In this document: positions 4,551 to 11,880 of the stretch, in pieces | Numbering within the stretch: the stretch's first letter is position 1 | Layout: every line of letters begins with the position of its first letter | Source of the DNA: JAUJNH01 sp038253125 | GTDB lineage: Bacteria; Actinomycetota; Acidimicrobiia; Acidimicrobiales; JAUJNH01 | Assembly (NCBI GenBank): GCA_038253125.1 | Contig: JBBSHM010000041.1 | Coordinates: 1 to 21,403, forward strand | DNA length: 21,403 nucleotides | Direction: 5' to 3' | Notes under the pieces: generated by a model | The model's database searches: none | What the model saw: the letters and a program-made list of their open reading frames with translations, nothing else | What the model was told of the DNA's origin: nothing | Program-made: the position numbers and the translations under genes

Positions 4551-5384
4551 ATGAAGACGAGCTCCTCCGCTGGCGCCAAGCTTGCTGGCTTCACCCTGGT
4601 CGTTGCTGCGGTGTTCGCGGCGACCTTCGGCGTGGCCCGGGCCGTGGCCCCCGACAGCGCAACCGGTTCTGCGGGTGCGGTTCACAGCGGCCACGCCGGG
4701 CATGCGGCGGCCACCGCGCCAGGGCTGGCGGTGGCCGAGGCTGGCTACCGGCTGGTGGCCGAGTCCACCACCCTGGGCCCGGGCCCGGCCGTGCCGTTCC
4801 GCATCCGGATCGTCGGGTCGAACGGCCAGGCTGTCCAGCGCTACGAGCAGCTGCACGAGCGTGAGCTCCACCTCATAGTGGTGCGCCGGGACCTGACCGG
4901 GTTCCAGCACGTCCACCCCACCCGGGGGCCCGACGGAACCTGGGCCGTCCCCCTCGACCTGCAGGCGGGCGGCACCTGGCGGGCCTTCGCCGACTTCGCC
5001 CCCACGGGTGGGCCGGCCCAGCTGACGCTCGGCGTGGACCTGCAGGTACCTGGTGCCTTCACCCCCGGGGCCGGCCCCACGGCGGTCGCGCCGCCTGACC
5101 CGTCACTCGACGTGAGCTTCGACCGCCGGGGCGACGACATGTCGATATCGGTCCGACGCGACGGCGTGCCCATCGAACCCGAGCCCTACCTCGGAGCCCG
5201 TGGGCACCTCGTGGCGCTGCGTGCGGGCGATCTCGCCTACCTGCACGTTCACCCGCAGGACGGCGGCCGACCGAACGTCCACTTCACGACGACACTTCCA
5301 ACCAAGGGCACCTACGCCCTGTTCTTCGATTACCAGGTGGACGGCATCGTCCACACCGCAGTCACGACGGTGGAGGCAAGCTGA
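4551..5384 (+). CDS. Exported His-rich two-domain protein of the copper operon
   Basis: A 277-aa protein with an N-terminal hydrophobic segment (about residues 10-30, LAGFTLVVAAVFAATFGVA), a signal anchor or signal peptide without a lipobox, then a His cluster HSGHAGHAA (H45, H48, H51). Two similar beta-rich domains follow: the first has ELHLIVVRRDLTGFQHVHP (residues 105-123), the second has GHLVALRAGDLAYLHVHP (218-235), so an internal duplication with matching H and HVHP sites is visible. Similar exported proteins are found near copper ATPases in Actinobacteria, but I know no proven function; copper binding outside the membrane is inferred. ATG 4551 is preferred over ATG 4539/4542 because these lie inside the operator and -10. 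The stop shares its A with the ATPase start (TGATG). Confidence 0.75.
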   Translation: MKTSSSAGAKLAGFTLVVAAVFAATFGVARAVAPDSATGSAGAVHSGHAGHAAATAPGLAVAEAGYRLVAESTTLGPGPAVPFRIRIVGSNGQAVQRYEQLHERELHLIVVRRDLTGFQHVHPTRGPDGTWAVPLDLQAGGTWRAFADFAPTGGPAQLTLGVDLQVPGAFTPGAGPTAVAPPDPSLDVSFDRRGDDMSISVRRDGVPIEPEPYLGARGHLVALRAGDLAYLHVHPQDGGRPNVHFTTTLPTKGTYALFFDYQVDGIVHTAVTTVEAS

Positions 5385-7693
5385 TGGACCCGACGACCGA
5401 GACCACGACGACCCAGCAGGTCGAGCTGCTCGTCAGCGGGATGACCTGCGCCTCCTGCGCCGGGCGCATCGAGCGGCGCCTCGGCAAGATGGAAGGCGTC
5501 ACCGCAACGGTGAACCTGCCCCTCGAGCGGGCCACCGTCACCGTGCCGGCCGGCGTTACGGCCGCACAGCTCATCGCCGAGGTCGAGAAGGCCGGTTACT
5601 CGGCCCGCCTGCCGGAGCCCCCCCGGGTTCACGACGCCTCCACCCCCGAGCCGGTCGACACCGAGGGGATCCGGGTGGCGGGCCTGAAGCGTCGGTTCCT
5701 GATCTCAGCCGGCATGGCCATACCGGTCGTGCTGCTGTCGATGGTCCCGCCGCTGCAGTTCGACGCCTGGCAGTGGCTGGCCTTCGCCCTGGCCGGACCG
5801 GTCGTCCTGTGGGGAGGCTGGCCCTTCCACGTGGCCGCCGTCCGAAACCTGCGTCACGGCACGGCCAGCATGGACACCCTGATCTCGGTGGGCACCCTCG
5901 CCGCCTATCTGTGGTCGGTCTGGTCGCTGTTCATCGGTACTGCCGGTGACACATCGATGAGGATGGGCTGGCACTTCTTCGGCGCCGCCGGGGGAGACGA
6001 GATCTACCTCGAGGCCGCCGCCGGCGTGGTGGCGTTCATCCTCGCCGGGCGCTTCCTCGAGGCCCGGGCCAAGCGCCGGGCCGGCGCCGCCCTCAGAGCC
6101 CTGCTCGAGCTCGGGGCCAAGGAGGTGGCCGTCCTGCGGGACGGGCGTGAAGAGCGGATCCCGGCCGACGCCCTTCAGGTGGGCGACCGCTTCGTCGTGC
6201 GGCCGGGGGAGAAGGTGGCCACCGACGGCGTGGTCGAGGAGGGCAGCTCGGCCATCGACGCGTCGCTGCTCACCGGCGAGAGCGTCCCGGTCGAAGTGGC
6301 GCCCGGGGCTTCGGTCACCGGTGCCACGGTCAACGTCGGCGGCCGGCTCATCGTGCGAGCCACTCGGGTCGGGGCCGACACCAAGCTGAGCCAGATCAGC
6401 CGGCTGGTGAGTGACGCCCAGGCCGGCAAGGCTCAGGTGCAGCGGCTGGCCGACCGCATATCGGCCGTCTTCGTCCCGACCGTGGTCATCCTGGCCACCG
6501 CCACGCTCGGGGCCTGGCTCGGGGCCGGCGGCTCGGCCAACGCCGCCTTCACCGCGGCTGTGGCCGTACTCATAATCGCCTGCCCGTGCGCCCTTGGCCT
6601 GGCCACCCCCACCGCCCTGCTGGTCGGCACGGGTCGCGGAGCCCAGCTCGGCATCCTCATCAAGGGCCCTGAGGTCCTCGAGTCGACGAAGCGGGTCGAC
6701 ACAGTCGTGCTCGACAAGACCGGCACCGTCACCACCGGGCGCATGTCGCTTGTGGCCGTCGTCCCAGCCGATGGCGAGGACGAGAACGAGGCCCTCAGGC
6801 TGGCCGGCGCCGTCGAGGACGCCTCCGAGCACCCGATCGCCCAGGCGATCGCCGCCGCCGCCCGCGAACGCCTGGGGGACCTGCCGGCCGTCGAGGGCTT
6901 CGAGAACCGCCAGGGCCTCGGGGTGCAGGGCGTCGTGTCCGGCCACGCCGTGGTTGCCGGCCGCCCCAGCCTCCTGGCCGACGGGGGAGCACCGCTCACG
7001 GGTCAGCTTCAGCAGGCCATGTCCGACGCTGAGTCGCTCGGCCAGACCGTCATCGCCCTGGCGTGGGACGGTCGGGCCCGGGCCGTGCTGGCCGTGGCCG
7101 ACACCGTCAAGACGACATCGGCCGAGGCTGTGCGCTCGCTGAAGGAGCTGGGCCTGAAGCCGATCCTGCTGACCGGCGACAACGAGGCGGTGGCCCGGGC
7201 CATCGCCGCCGAGGTCGGCATCGAAACCGTCATCGCCGGCGTGCTCCCCGAGCAGAAGGTCGACGAGGTGCGCCGCCTGCAGGCCGAGGGTCGGAAGGTG
7301 GCGATGGTCGGCGACGGGGTCAACGACGCCGCCGCCCTGGCCGCCGCCGACCTGGGCCTGGCGATGGGCACCGGGACCGACGCCGCCATCGAGGCCAGTG
7401 ACATCACGCTCGTCAGCGGCGACCTGCGAACCGCGGCCGACGGGATCCGCCTGGCCCGCAAGGTGCTGAGAACCATCCGCGGCAACCTGTTCTGGGCCTT
7501 CGCCTACAACGTGGCGGCCATTCCCCTCGCCGCCGCCGGCCTCCTGAACCCGATGCTGGCCGGCGCCGCCATGGCGTTCTCCAGCGTGTTCGTCGTCACC
7601 AACAGCCTGCGGCTCAGGGCCTTCAAGACCCAGCTGGCGGCCGCGCCGACCATCACGGCCGCCCCGGCGCGGACGGCTGAACGGGTGGAGTGA
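5384..7693 (+). CDS. copA: Cu(+)-exporting P1B-type ATPase
   Basis: A 769-aa P-type ATPase. Residues 19-25 GMTCASC form the N-terminal heavy-metal-associated domain. The membrane metal site is C400-P401-C402; the actuator TGES is at 297-300; the phosphorylated Asp is D444 in DKTGT; the P1B HP signature is H483-P484 in SEHPIA; the hinge GDGVND has D644. The last helices carry FAYN and MAFSSVFVVTNSLRL, which together with CPC indicate Cu(I)/Ag(I) specificity (P1B-1). It pumps copper from the cytoplasm outwards using ATP. Start ATG 5384 overlaps the previous stop by 1 nt, so it is co-transcribed and translationally coupled, and should be under the CsoR-like operator at 4525-4539. Confidence 0.95.
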   Translation: MDPTTETTTTQQVELLVSGMTCASCAGRIERRLGKMEGVTATVNLPLERATVTVPAGVTAAQLIAEVEKAGYSARLPEPPRVHDASTPEPVDTEGIRVAGLKRRFLISAGMAIPVVLLSMVPPLQFDAWQWLAFALAGPVVLWGGWPFHVAAVRNLRHGTASMDTLISVGTLAAYLWSVWSLFIGTAGDTSMRMGWHFFGAAGGDEIYLEAAAGVVAFILAGRFLEARAKRRAGAALRALLELGAKEVAVLRDGREERIPADALQVGDRFVVRPGEKVATDGVVEEGSSAIDASLLTGESVPVEVAPGASVTGATVNVGGRLIVRATRVGADTKLSQISRLVSDAQAGKAQVQRLADRISAVFVPTVVILATATLGAWLGAGGSANAAFTAAVAVLIIACPCALGLATPTALLVGTGRGAQLGILIKGPEVLESTKRVDTVVLDKTGTVTTGRMSLVAVVPADGEDENEALRLAGAVEDASEHPIAQAIAAAARERLGDLPAVEGFENRQGLGVQGVVSGHAVVAGRPSLLADGGAPLTGQLQQAMSDAESLGQTVIALAWDGRARAVLAVADTVKTTSAEAVRSLKELGLKPILLTGDNEAVARAIAAEVGIETVIAGVLPEQKVDEVRRLQAEGRKVAMVGDGVNDAAALAAADLGLAMGTGTDAAIEASDITLVSGDLRTAADGIRLARKVLRTIRGNLFWAFAYNVAAIPLAAAGLLNPMLAGAAMAFSSVFVVTNSLRLRAFKTQLAAAPTITAAPARTAERVE

Positions 7694-7727
7694 CTAGCCG
7701 GGAGCAGGCAGGGGCCGGCAGGCTCCG

Positions 7728-8930
7728 GTGGTGACGGCTGGCGGGGGACTGCCTCGAGCGCTTCAGCGTCCCGACTTCCGAAGGCTGTTCGCGGCCCAGA
7801 CGATCTCCAGGTGGGGCGACACCTTCAATTCGGTCGCCCTGGTGATCCTGGTCTACCGGCTCAGCGGGTCGGGTTTGAAGGTGGCGGGCACCGTGGCCTT
7901 CGAGATCGTCCCCGTCGTCCTGCTAGGTTTCGTGGCCGGCGCCGTCATCGACCGGTCCTCGAGGCGGCGGGTCATGATCGTCTCCGACCTGGGACGGGCC
8001 GGCGTCGCTTTCGGGCTGGTCCTGTTCCACCAGCAGCTGGCCGCCGTCTATCTCGCCGCCTTCCTCCTGTCGAGCTTCAGCGTGTTCTTCAGCCCGGCTG
8101 CGGCCAGCGTGCTACCGACCCTGGTGACCGAGGACGAGGTCGTCGGTGCGAACTCGGCGATCTGGTCGGCCGCGGTCATCTCCCAGATCGCCCTGGCGCC
8201 CGTAGCCGGCGGCTTGGTCGCCGTCGCCGGTCCCGGTCCCGCCTTTGCCGTGAACGGGGTCACCTTCCTCGTCTCCGCCGCTCTGCTCGCCCGGCTGCCC
8301 ATCCCCGCCCGGGTCGTCGCCGTGTCGGGCAAGCACCTCGGCGACATCGCCGACGGGCTGCGGGCCATCAGATCCAGCCGCTTCCTCCTTGTGCTCGCTG
8401 GCGTTCAGGGCCTGGCCGCCCTCTCCGCCGGCGCCACCTCGGCCCTGCTCGTCGTGCTGGCCGAAGAGCACCTTGATGTCGGCCCTAAGCAGTTCGGCCT
8501 GCTCATCGCCGCCATCGGTGTCGGAGCCGGATTCGGGCCGCTCGTCCTGAACCGCTTAGTCGACGATGTCCGCCGGCCCCGGTTCCTCTACGGGCCCTAC
8601 CTGGTGCGCGGCACCGTCGACCTCGTCCTGGCTGCGTCCTCGAGCTTCGGCCTGGCCCTTGGTGCGCTCGCCGTCTACGGGGTGGGCACGAGCACCGGCA
8701 ACGTCACCTACAGCTCGGTGCTTCAGACGACGGTCCCTGACCGTCTCCGCGGCCGGGTCTTCGCCTTCTACGACGTCGTCTGGCAGTCATCACGCCTCGT
8801 CAGCATCGGCGCTGGCGGGGTCCTCGCCGACCAGCTGGGGATCGTCGCTGTCTACTGGGCCGGTGGAGGGCTGCTGCTCGCCGCCGGCGCCCTCGGCCTG
8901 ATCGCCAGCGCCGATCCCGGCGGCACGTGA
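7728..8930 (+). CDS. MFS transporter, EntS/macrolide-exporter type
   Basis: A 400-aa polytopic protein of the major facilitator superfamily, with FRRLFAAQTISRWGDTFNSVALVILVY at the start as in EntS/MefA-like exporters, and the DRSSRRRVMIVSDLGRAG loop 2-3 motif (motif A-like) around residues 75-92. About 10-12 hydrophobic helices are visible. The substrate cannot be read from sequence. It follows copA by 34 bp on the same strand and may be the last gene of the copper operon, although the gap contains no clear Shine-Dalgarno other than a GC-rich GGCAGG stretch. GTG 7728 or the adjacent GTG 7731 is the start. Convergent with the methyltransferase gene. Confidence 0.88.
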   Translation: MVTAGGGLPRALQRPDFRRLFAAQTISRWGDTFNSVALVILVYRLSGSGLKVAGTVAFEIVPVVLLGFVAGAVIDRSSRRRVMIVSDLGRAGVAFGLVLFHQQLAAVYLAAFLLSSFSVFFSPAAASVLPTLVTEDEVVGANSAIWSAAVISQIALAPVAGGLVAVAGPGPAFAVNGVTFLVSAALLARLPIPARVVAVSGKHLGDIADGLRAIRSSRFLLVLAGVQGLAALSAGATSALLVVLAEEHLDVGPKQFGLLIAAIGVGAGFGPLVLNRLVDDVRRPRFLYGPYLVRGTVDLVLAASSSFGLALGALAVYGVGTSTGNVTYSSVLQTTVPDRLRGRVFAFYDVVWQSSRLVSIGAGGVLADQLGIVAVYWAGGGLLLAAGALGLIASADPGGT

Positions 8931-9037
8931 GACCCAGTTGCGTGGCGGCCCGGCGCCACCCTTCTCGCTCGGGACGCAGACCTGACCCGCATCGCTGAGG
9001 TCGTTGCATCGGCCTTGAGGATGCTTCCCTGATCGAC

Positions 9038-9052
9038 TGAGGCCGGGCCTCA
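9038..9052. terminator. Candidate bidirectional terminator hairpin
   Basis: TGAGGCC and GGCCTCA form a perfect palindrome of 15 bp with one central base, between two convergent genes (ends at 8930 and 9106). There is no T tract on either side, so intrinsic termination would be weak. Confidence 0.35.
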
Positions 9053-9105
9053 ACACCCGAGCACAAGTCATTCGTGGCCGTCGCTGGCCCGGCTGGCGCG
9101 CCGGC

Positions 9106-9762
9106 TCACGTTGAGCGGCGGGCGCGGAGCACCTGGTCCCGGCTGTGGTGGGCGCCTGCACCCGCTGCAACCTGACGGGGCCGCGTCTCGTTGACCTCGA
9201 TCGTCCACGTCTCGTCGAGGGCGGCGAGCACTTCGTCCGGCCCTACGTAGTCCGCCGGATCGAAGCCGTGGTCCCTGGGCTGTTCAGAGTGGAAGTCGGC
9301 GTGGTGCACCACCAGCAAGGCGCCCCCCGGAGCAACGGCCGCGAGCAGCGCCAGCTCGGCATCGTGCCCCGAGGTCCGCAGCAGTGCCGGGTACTGCGCA
9401 GTCACCAGGTCAAATCCGCCGGCTGGCAGCGACGCGTCGAGCAGCCCGGCGTGGACCCAGCCGATGTCGACGCCGGCGTGCTTCGCAGCATCGCGGCCGC
9501 GGTCGAGCGCGATCGAGGAGACGTCCAGTGCCGTCACCCGCCAACCACGCAGAGCCAGCCACACCGCGTCGGCTCCTTCCCCGCAGCCGACGTCCAGCGC
9601 ACGTCCGGGCCCTTCGTCGGCGGTCTCTGCCACAAGTGCCCCGTTCGGCTGCCCGCTCCAGATCTGGCCGCTGGCGCGGTACCGGTCGTCCCACGCACCT
9701 TCTTCCTCTGCTGCGCTCCCCTCGCCGTCGTCGGCGGGCAGGTCGTGAGCCGGTTCCGTCAT
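9106..9762 (-). CDS. Class I SAM-dependent methyltransferase
   Basis: A 218-aa protein of the Rossmann methyltransferase fold: WDDRYRASGQIWSGQPN at 24-40 (the N-terminal cap typical of TehB/UbiE-like small methyltransferases), motif I ALDVGCGEG at 55-63, acidic D80 at the end of beta-2 (VTALDVSS), and FDLVTAQYP and APGGALLVVHH for the later strands. The substrate is unknown; detoxification or metabolite methylation is typical. ATG 9762 (MTEPAHD) fits the family start; the frame is open much further upstream, but that would overlap the divergent gene. A weak -10 (CATACT) ends 6 nt before the ATG. Divergent from the 4-TM gene with 123 bp between. Confidence 0.88.
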   Translation of the reverse strand: MTEPAHDLPADDGEGSAAEEEGAWDDRYRASGQIWSGQPNGALVAETADEGPGRALDVGCGEGADAVWLALRGWRVTALDVSSIALDRGRDAAKHAGVDIGWVHAGLLDASLPAGGFDLVTAQYPALLRTSGHDAELALLAAVAPGGALLVVHHADFHSEQPRDHGFDPADYVGPDEVLAALDETWTIEVNETRPRQVAAGAGAHHSRDQVLRARRST

Positions 9763-9885
9763 CGTCGCAGTATGGGCCAGGAGCAAGAGGCTGCTCCCGA
9801 GCTCCCTGGTCGGCAGCAGGCCGAAGCCCGGTTCGGCCGACGTCACCTGGGTAGAGGACGCGGGTCCACCACACGGAGGTTTCTG

Positions 9886-10452
9886 ATGGCCCAGAGGAAC
9901 ACGATCGCCCGCTGCCTCTCTGAGGTGGGGCTCGCCGCCTGGTTCGGTGGGTCGCTCATGGGCGCCGTCGGCGTGAACGGTGCAGCCGCCGAGGTTGACC
10001 CGCCGGGCCAGCGGGCTCGGGTCGCCAACGCCGGCTGGAGCCGGTGGACGCCCGTCAGCCTCGTCGCCATAGGTGGCCACCTCCTCGGCTCGGCGATGCT
10101 CACCGGCGCCAACAAGAGCCGTCTCGCCGGCCAGAAGAACGTTGCCACCACGGCCATCGCCAAGACGGCGGTGACCGCCACCGCCTTGGCCGCCACCGCC
10201 TACGCCCGAGCCCTGGGCCAGAAGATGATGAAGGCCGGCGACGTCCCGGTCGAAGGTGGCACCTCACCCTCCTCCCAGACCCCTCCCGAGGTGGCCGGAG
10301 CCCAGCGCAAGCTGAGCGTGCTGCAGTGGGCGATCCCGGCTCTCACCGGCTCGCTCCTTGTGATGGACGCCCTGATGGGTGAGCAGCAGCGCCCGCTGGA
10401 GGTCGCCACCGGAATCGTCCAGCGGATCCTGCCGGACCGCCTGGCCGGCTGA
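9886..10452 (+). CDS. Four-helix membrane protein of unknown function
   Basis: A 188-aa protein with about four hydrophobic segments (roughly residues 9-33, 54-75, 86-110 and 145-165) and a polar stretch near 115-140 rich in Ser, Pro and Thr. I do not recognise a family. The start ATG 9886 has a strong Shine-Dalgarno (GGAGG, 9876-9880) at normal spacing, which makes it one of the clearly leadered genes of the window. Divergent from the methyltransferase and convergent with TetR. Confidence 0.75.
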   Translation: MAQRNTIARCLSEVGLAAWFGGSLMGAVGVNGAAAEVDPPGQRARVANAGWSRWTPVSLVAIGGHLLGSAMLTGANKSRLAGQKNVATTAIAKTAVTATALAATAYARALGQKMMKAGDVPVEGGTSPSSQTPPEVAGAQRKLSVLQWAIPALTGSLLVMDALMGEQQRPLEVATGIVQRILPDRLAG

Positions 10453-10582
10453 ACGAACCGCAACCCCGCACCGCCCGGCGCCGTCGCTCGCGTCGCGGTG
10501 AAGCTATGACAAGGTTCTTCACGGCCCCGACGACAACGAGGTGCTGGTGGCTCGAAGCTGGGGACCTATGCTGCCCGTGTCC

Positions 10583-11182
10583 TTAGCGGTGGGACTTGCC
10601 CTGGCCCTGGGCGCTCGACCTTGGCTCCGTTTCGGGGGGCATCATGAGGTCAACGGCCGACGTCAGGAAGTCTTCTAGGTCCAGGCCCGTGCGAGCGCCG
10701 TCGGGGTCGGCGCGACGCAGCTCGCCGATCCCGAGGTAGAGGGCGTAGGCCAGGCGCGCCTGGAGCGCGGCCTGGCCTGATGCCGCACCGAGCCCGGCGT
10801 AGAGCCGTTCGAGGAAGGCCAGCCGAGTCCGGGTGACGCGCTCGAGCACGGTACGGGCGCGGGGATCCGAGGCGGCCGCCACCACGGCGGCGTGAGCGTT
10901 GCCCCGTGCTGCGCCCGCATAGGCGCCTGCTCCCAGGGCAGCCAGCTGCTCACGCGAGTCGCCGAGGTTTTGGATGCGGTTGATGACTTCGGTGGTATCG
11001 CGCTGTTCCCACAACTCGAGCGTGGCGGCGATCAGCTCGGCCCGGTGAGCGAAGTGCCAGTAGAAGCTGCCCTTGGTCGTTCCCAGCCGCCGGGCCAGTG
11101 GCTCGACGGCGATGCCAGCCAGCCCGTCGCGGGCGAGAGCCACAAGCGCGGCCTCGGTCCAGTCGATCTTTGACAACGCCAT
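10583..11182 (-). CDS. TetR-family transcriptional regulator
   Basis: A 199-aa regulator. Residues about 8-55 form the TetR DNA-binding domain: DWTEAALVALARDGLAGI, AVEPLARRLGTTKGSFYWHF, then the RAELIAATLELWE helix. The C-terminal two thirds are an all-helical ligand domain with an Ala-rich segment; the ligand is unknown. ATG 11182 is chosen over TTG 11188 because a TACCGT box in the palindrome at 11188-11201 ends exactly 7 nt before it. The gene is divergent from the DUF3995-like membrane protein, and both promoters lie in that palindrome, so autorepression and control of the neighbour are likely. Confidence 0.9.
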   Translation of the reverse strand: MALSKIDWTEAALVALARDGLAGIAVEPLARRLGTTKGSFYWHFAHRAELIAATLELWEQRDTTEVINRIQNLGDSREQLAALGAGAYAGAARGNAHAAVVAAASDPRARTVLERVTRTRLAFLERLYAGLGAASGQAALQARLAYALYLGIGELRRADPDGARTGLDLEDFLTSAVDLMMPPETEPRSSAQGQGKSHR

Positions 11183-11207
11183 TTCCAATACGGTACCGTA
11201 TGGAAAA
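11182..11207. promoter_or_regulatory. TetR operator with two face-to-face -10 boxes
   Basis: ATACGGTACCGTAT (11188-11201) is a perfect 14-bp palindrome, extended on both sides by TTTCC and GGAAA with one extra base on the left. On the minus strand TACCGT (11190-11195) is 7 nt from the TetR ATG. On the plus strand the mirror TACCGT (11194-11199) points at the membrane protein. One bound repressor would shut both promoters. Confidence 0.75.
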
Positions 11208-11248
11208 TGACCAAACCAAGCTGCGTGGCGCCGAGGCGAAGCGTGTGA
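11207..11248 (+). CDS. Possible 13-codon leader peptide upstream of the membrane protein
   Basis: ATG 11207 is 7 nt after the plus-strand TACCGT box, so it would be the leaderless start. The frame runs for 13 codons (MTKPSCVAPRRSV) and its TGA at 11246-11248 overlaps GTG 11245 as GTGA, the same overlap seen between real genes in this window. A translation-coupling leader is possible; it may equally be chance. Confidence 0.25.
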   Translation: MTKPSCVAPRRSV

Positions 11249-11823
11249 AATCGGCGGACCTCGGCGCCGCCACGCCCCGGCCTGGCCTGGCGCCGGGTCG
11301 GGACCAGGTCGCGCCGGCCGGCGGGCGCAGCTCCAGGTCGGCCGGCATGAGGCTGGCGCAGCTGGCTTGTGGGATCGGCCTGCTGTTCGCCGCTGTCAGC
11401 ATCTACTGGGCGCTGGGAGGCATGTGGCTGGTCGACACCCTCTATCGGTCCTTCCAGGAGGGGGCCCGCACCCGCGAGCTGGGCCTGGTCCTGGTGGTTT
11501 GGGCTGCCGCTGTCCTGAAAGTGGTCGCGGCCGTGCTGCCGGTCGTTGCCCTCCACCGGCTGGCCCGGCCGGGGTGGAACCGCCTCGTATGGGTGCTGAG
11601 CTGGCTCGCTGCGGCCATCCTGACCTGGTACGGACTGGTGACCACCGTTGCGGGTCTGCTGGTCCTGTGGGGCGTCATCGGTCTGTCGGCTGGCGCCGAT
11701 CATCGGACGCTGACCTGGTACGCCTACTTGTGGGACCCGTGGTTCCTGGTCTGGGGACTTCTCGCCGCCGCTGCGCTTCTGCGCGGTCGGCACGGCCTCC
11801 GCCAGGCTGCGGACGACGACTGA
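11245..11823 (+). CDS. DUF3995-like membrane protein
   Basis: A 192-aa protein (from GTG 11245) with a charged 33-residue N-terminus and then four hydrophobic helices: MRLAQLACGIGLLFAAVSIYWALGG (with the YWALGG-W motif of DUF3995 proteins), LGLVLVVWAAAVLKVVAAVLP, LVWVLSWLAAAILTWYGLV with TVAGLLVLWGVIG, and FLVWGLLAAAALLRG. Function is unknown. The start is uncertain: ATG 11200 overlaps the -10, GTG 11245 has GAGG eight bases upstream, and ATG 11347 begins the conserved part directly. It is divergent from TetR and presumably its target. Confidence 0.75.
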   Translation: MKSADLGAATPRPGLAPGRDQVAPAGGRSSRSAGMRLAQLACGIGLLFAAVSIYWALGGMWLVDTLYRSFQEGARTRELGLVLVVWAAAVLKVVAAVLPVVALHRLARPGWNRLVWVLSWLAAAILTWYGLVTTVAGLLVLWGVIGLSAGADHRTLTWYAYLWDPWFLVWGLLAAAALLRGRHGLRQAADDD

Positions 11824-11880
11824 CCGTCCCGTCCACTCACGGTTTGGCGTCTTGTCGCCTTCGACGTCGCGGATGATCGC

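Noticed and set aside
5705..6946. 413-codon open frame on the minus strand opposite copA
   Set aside because: It is an antisense shadow: high GC keeps stops rare, and the plus strand encodes all P-type ATPase motifs in order. No family motif is read on the minus strand.
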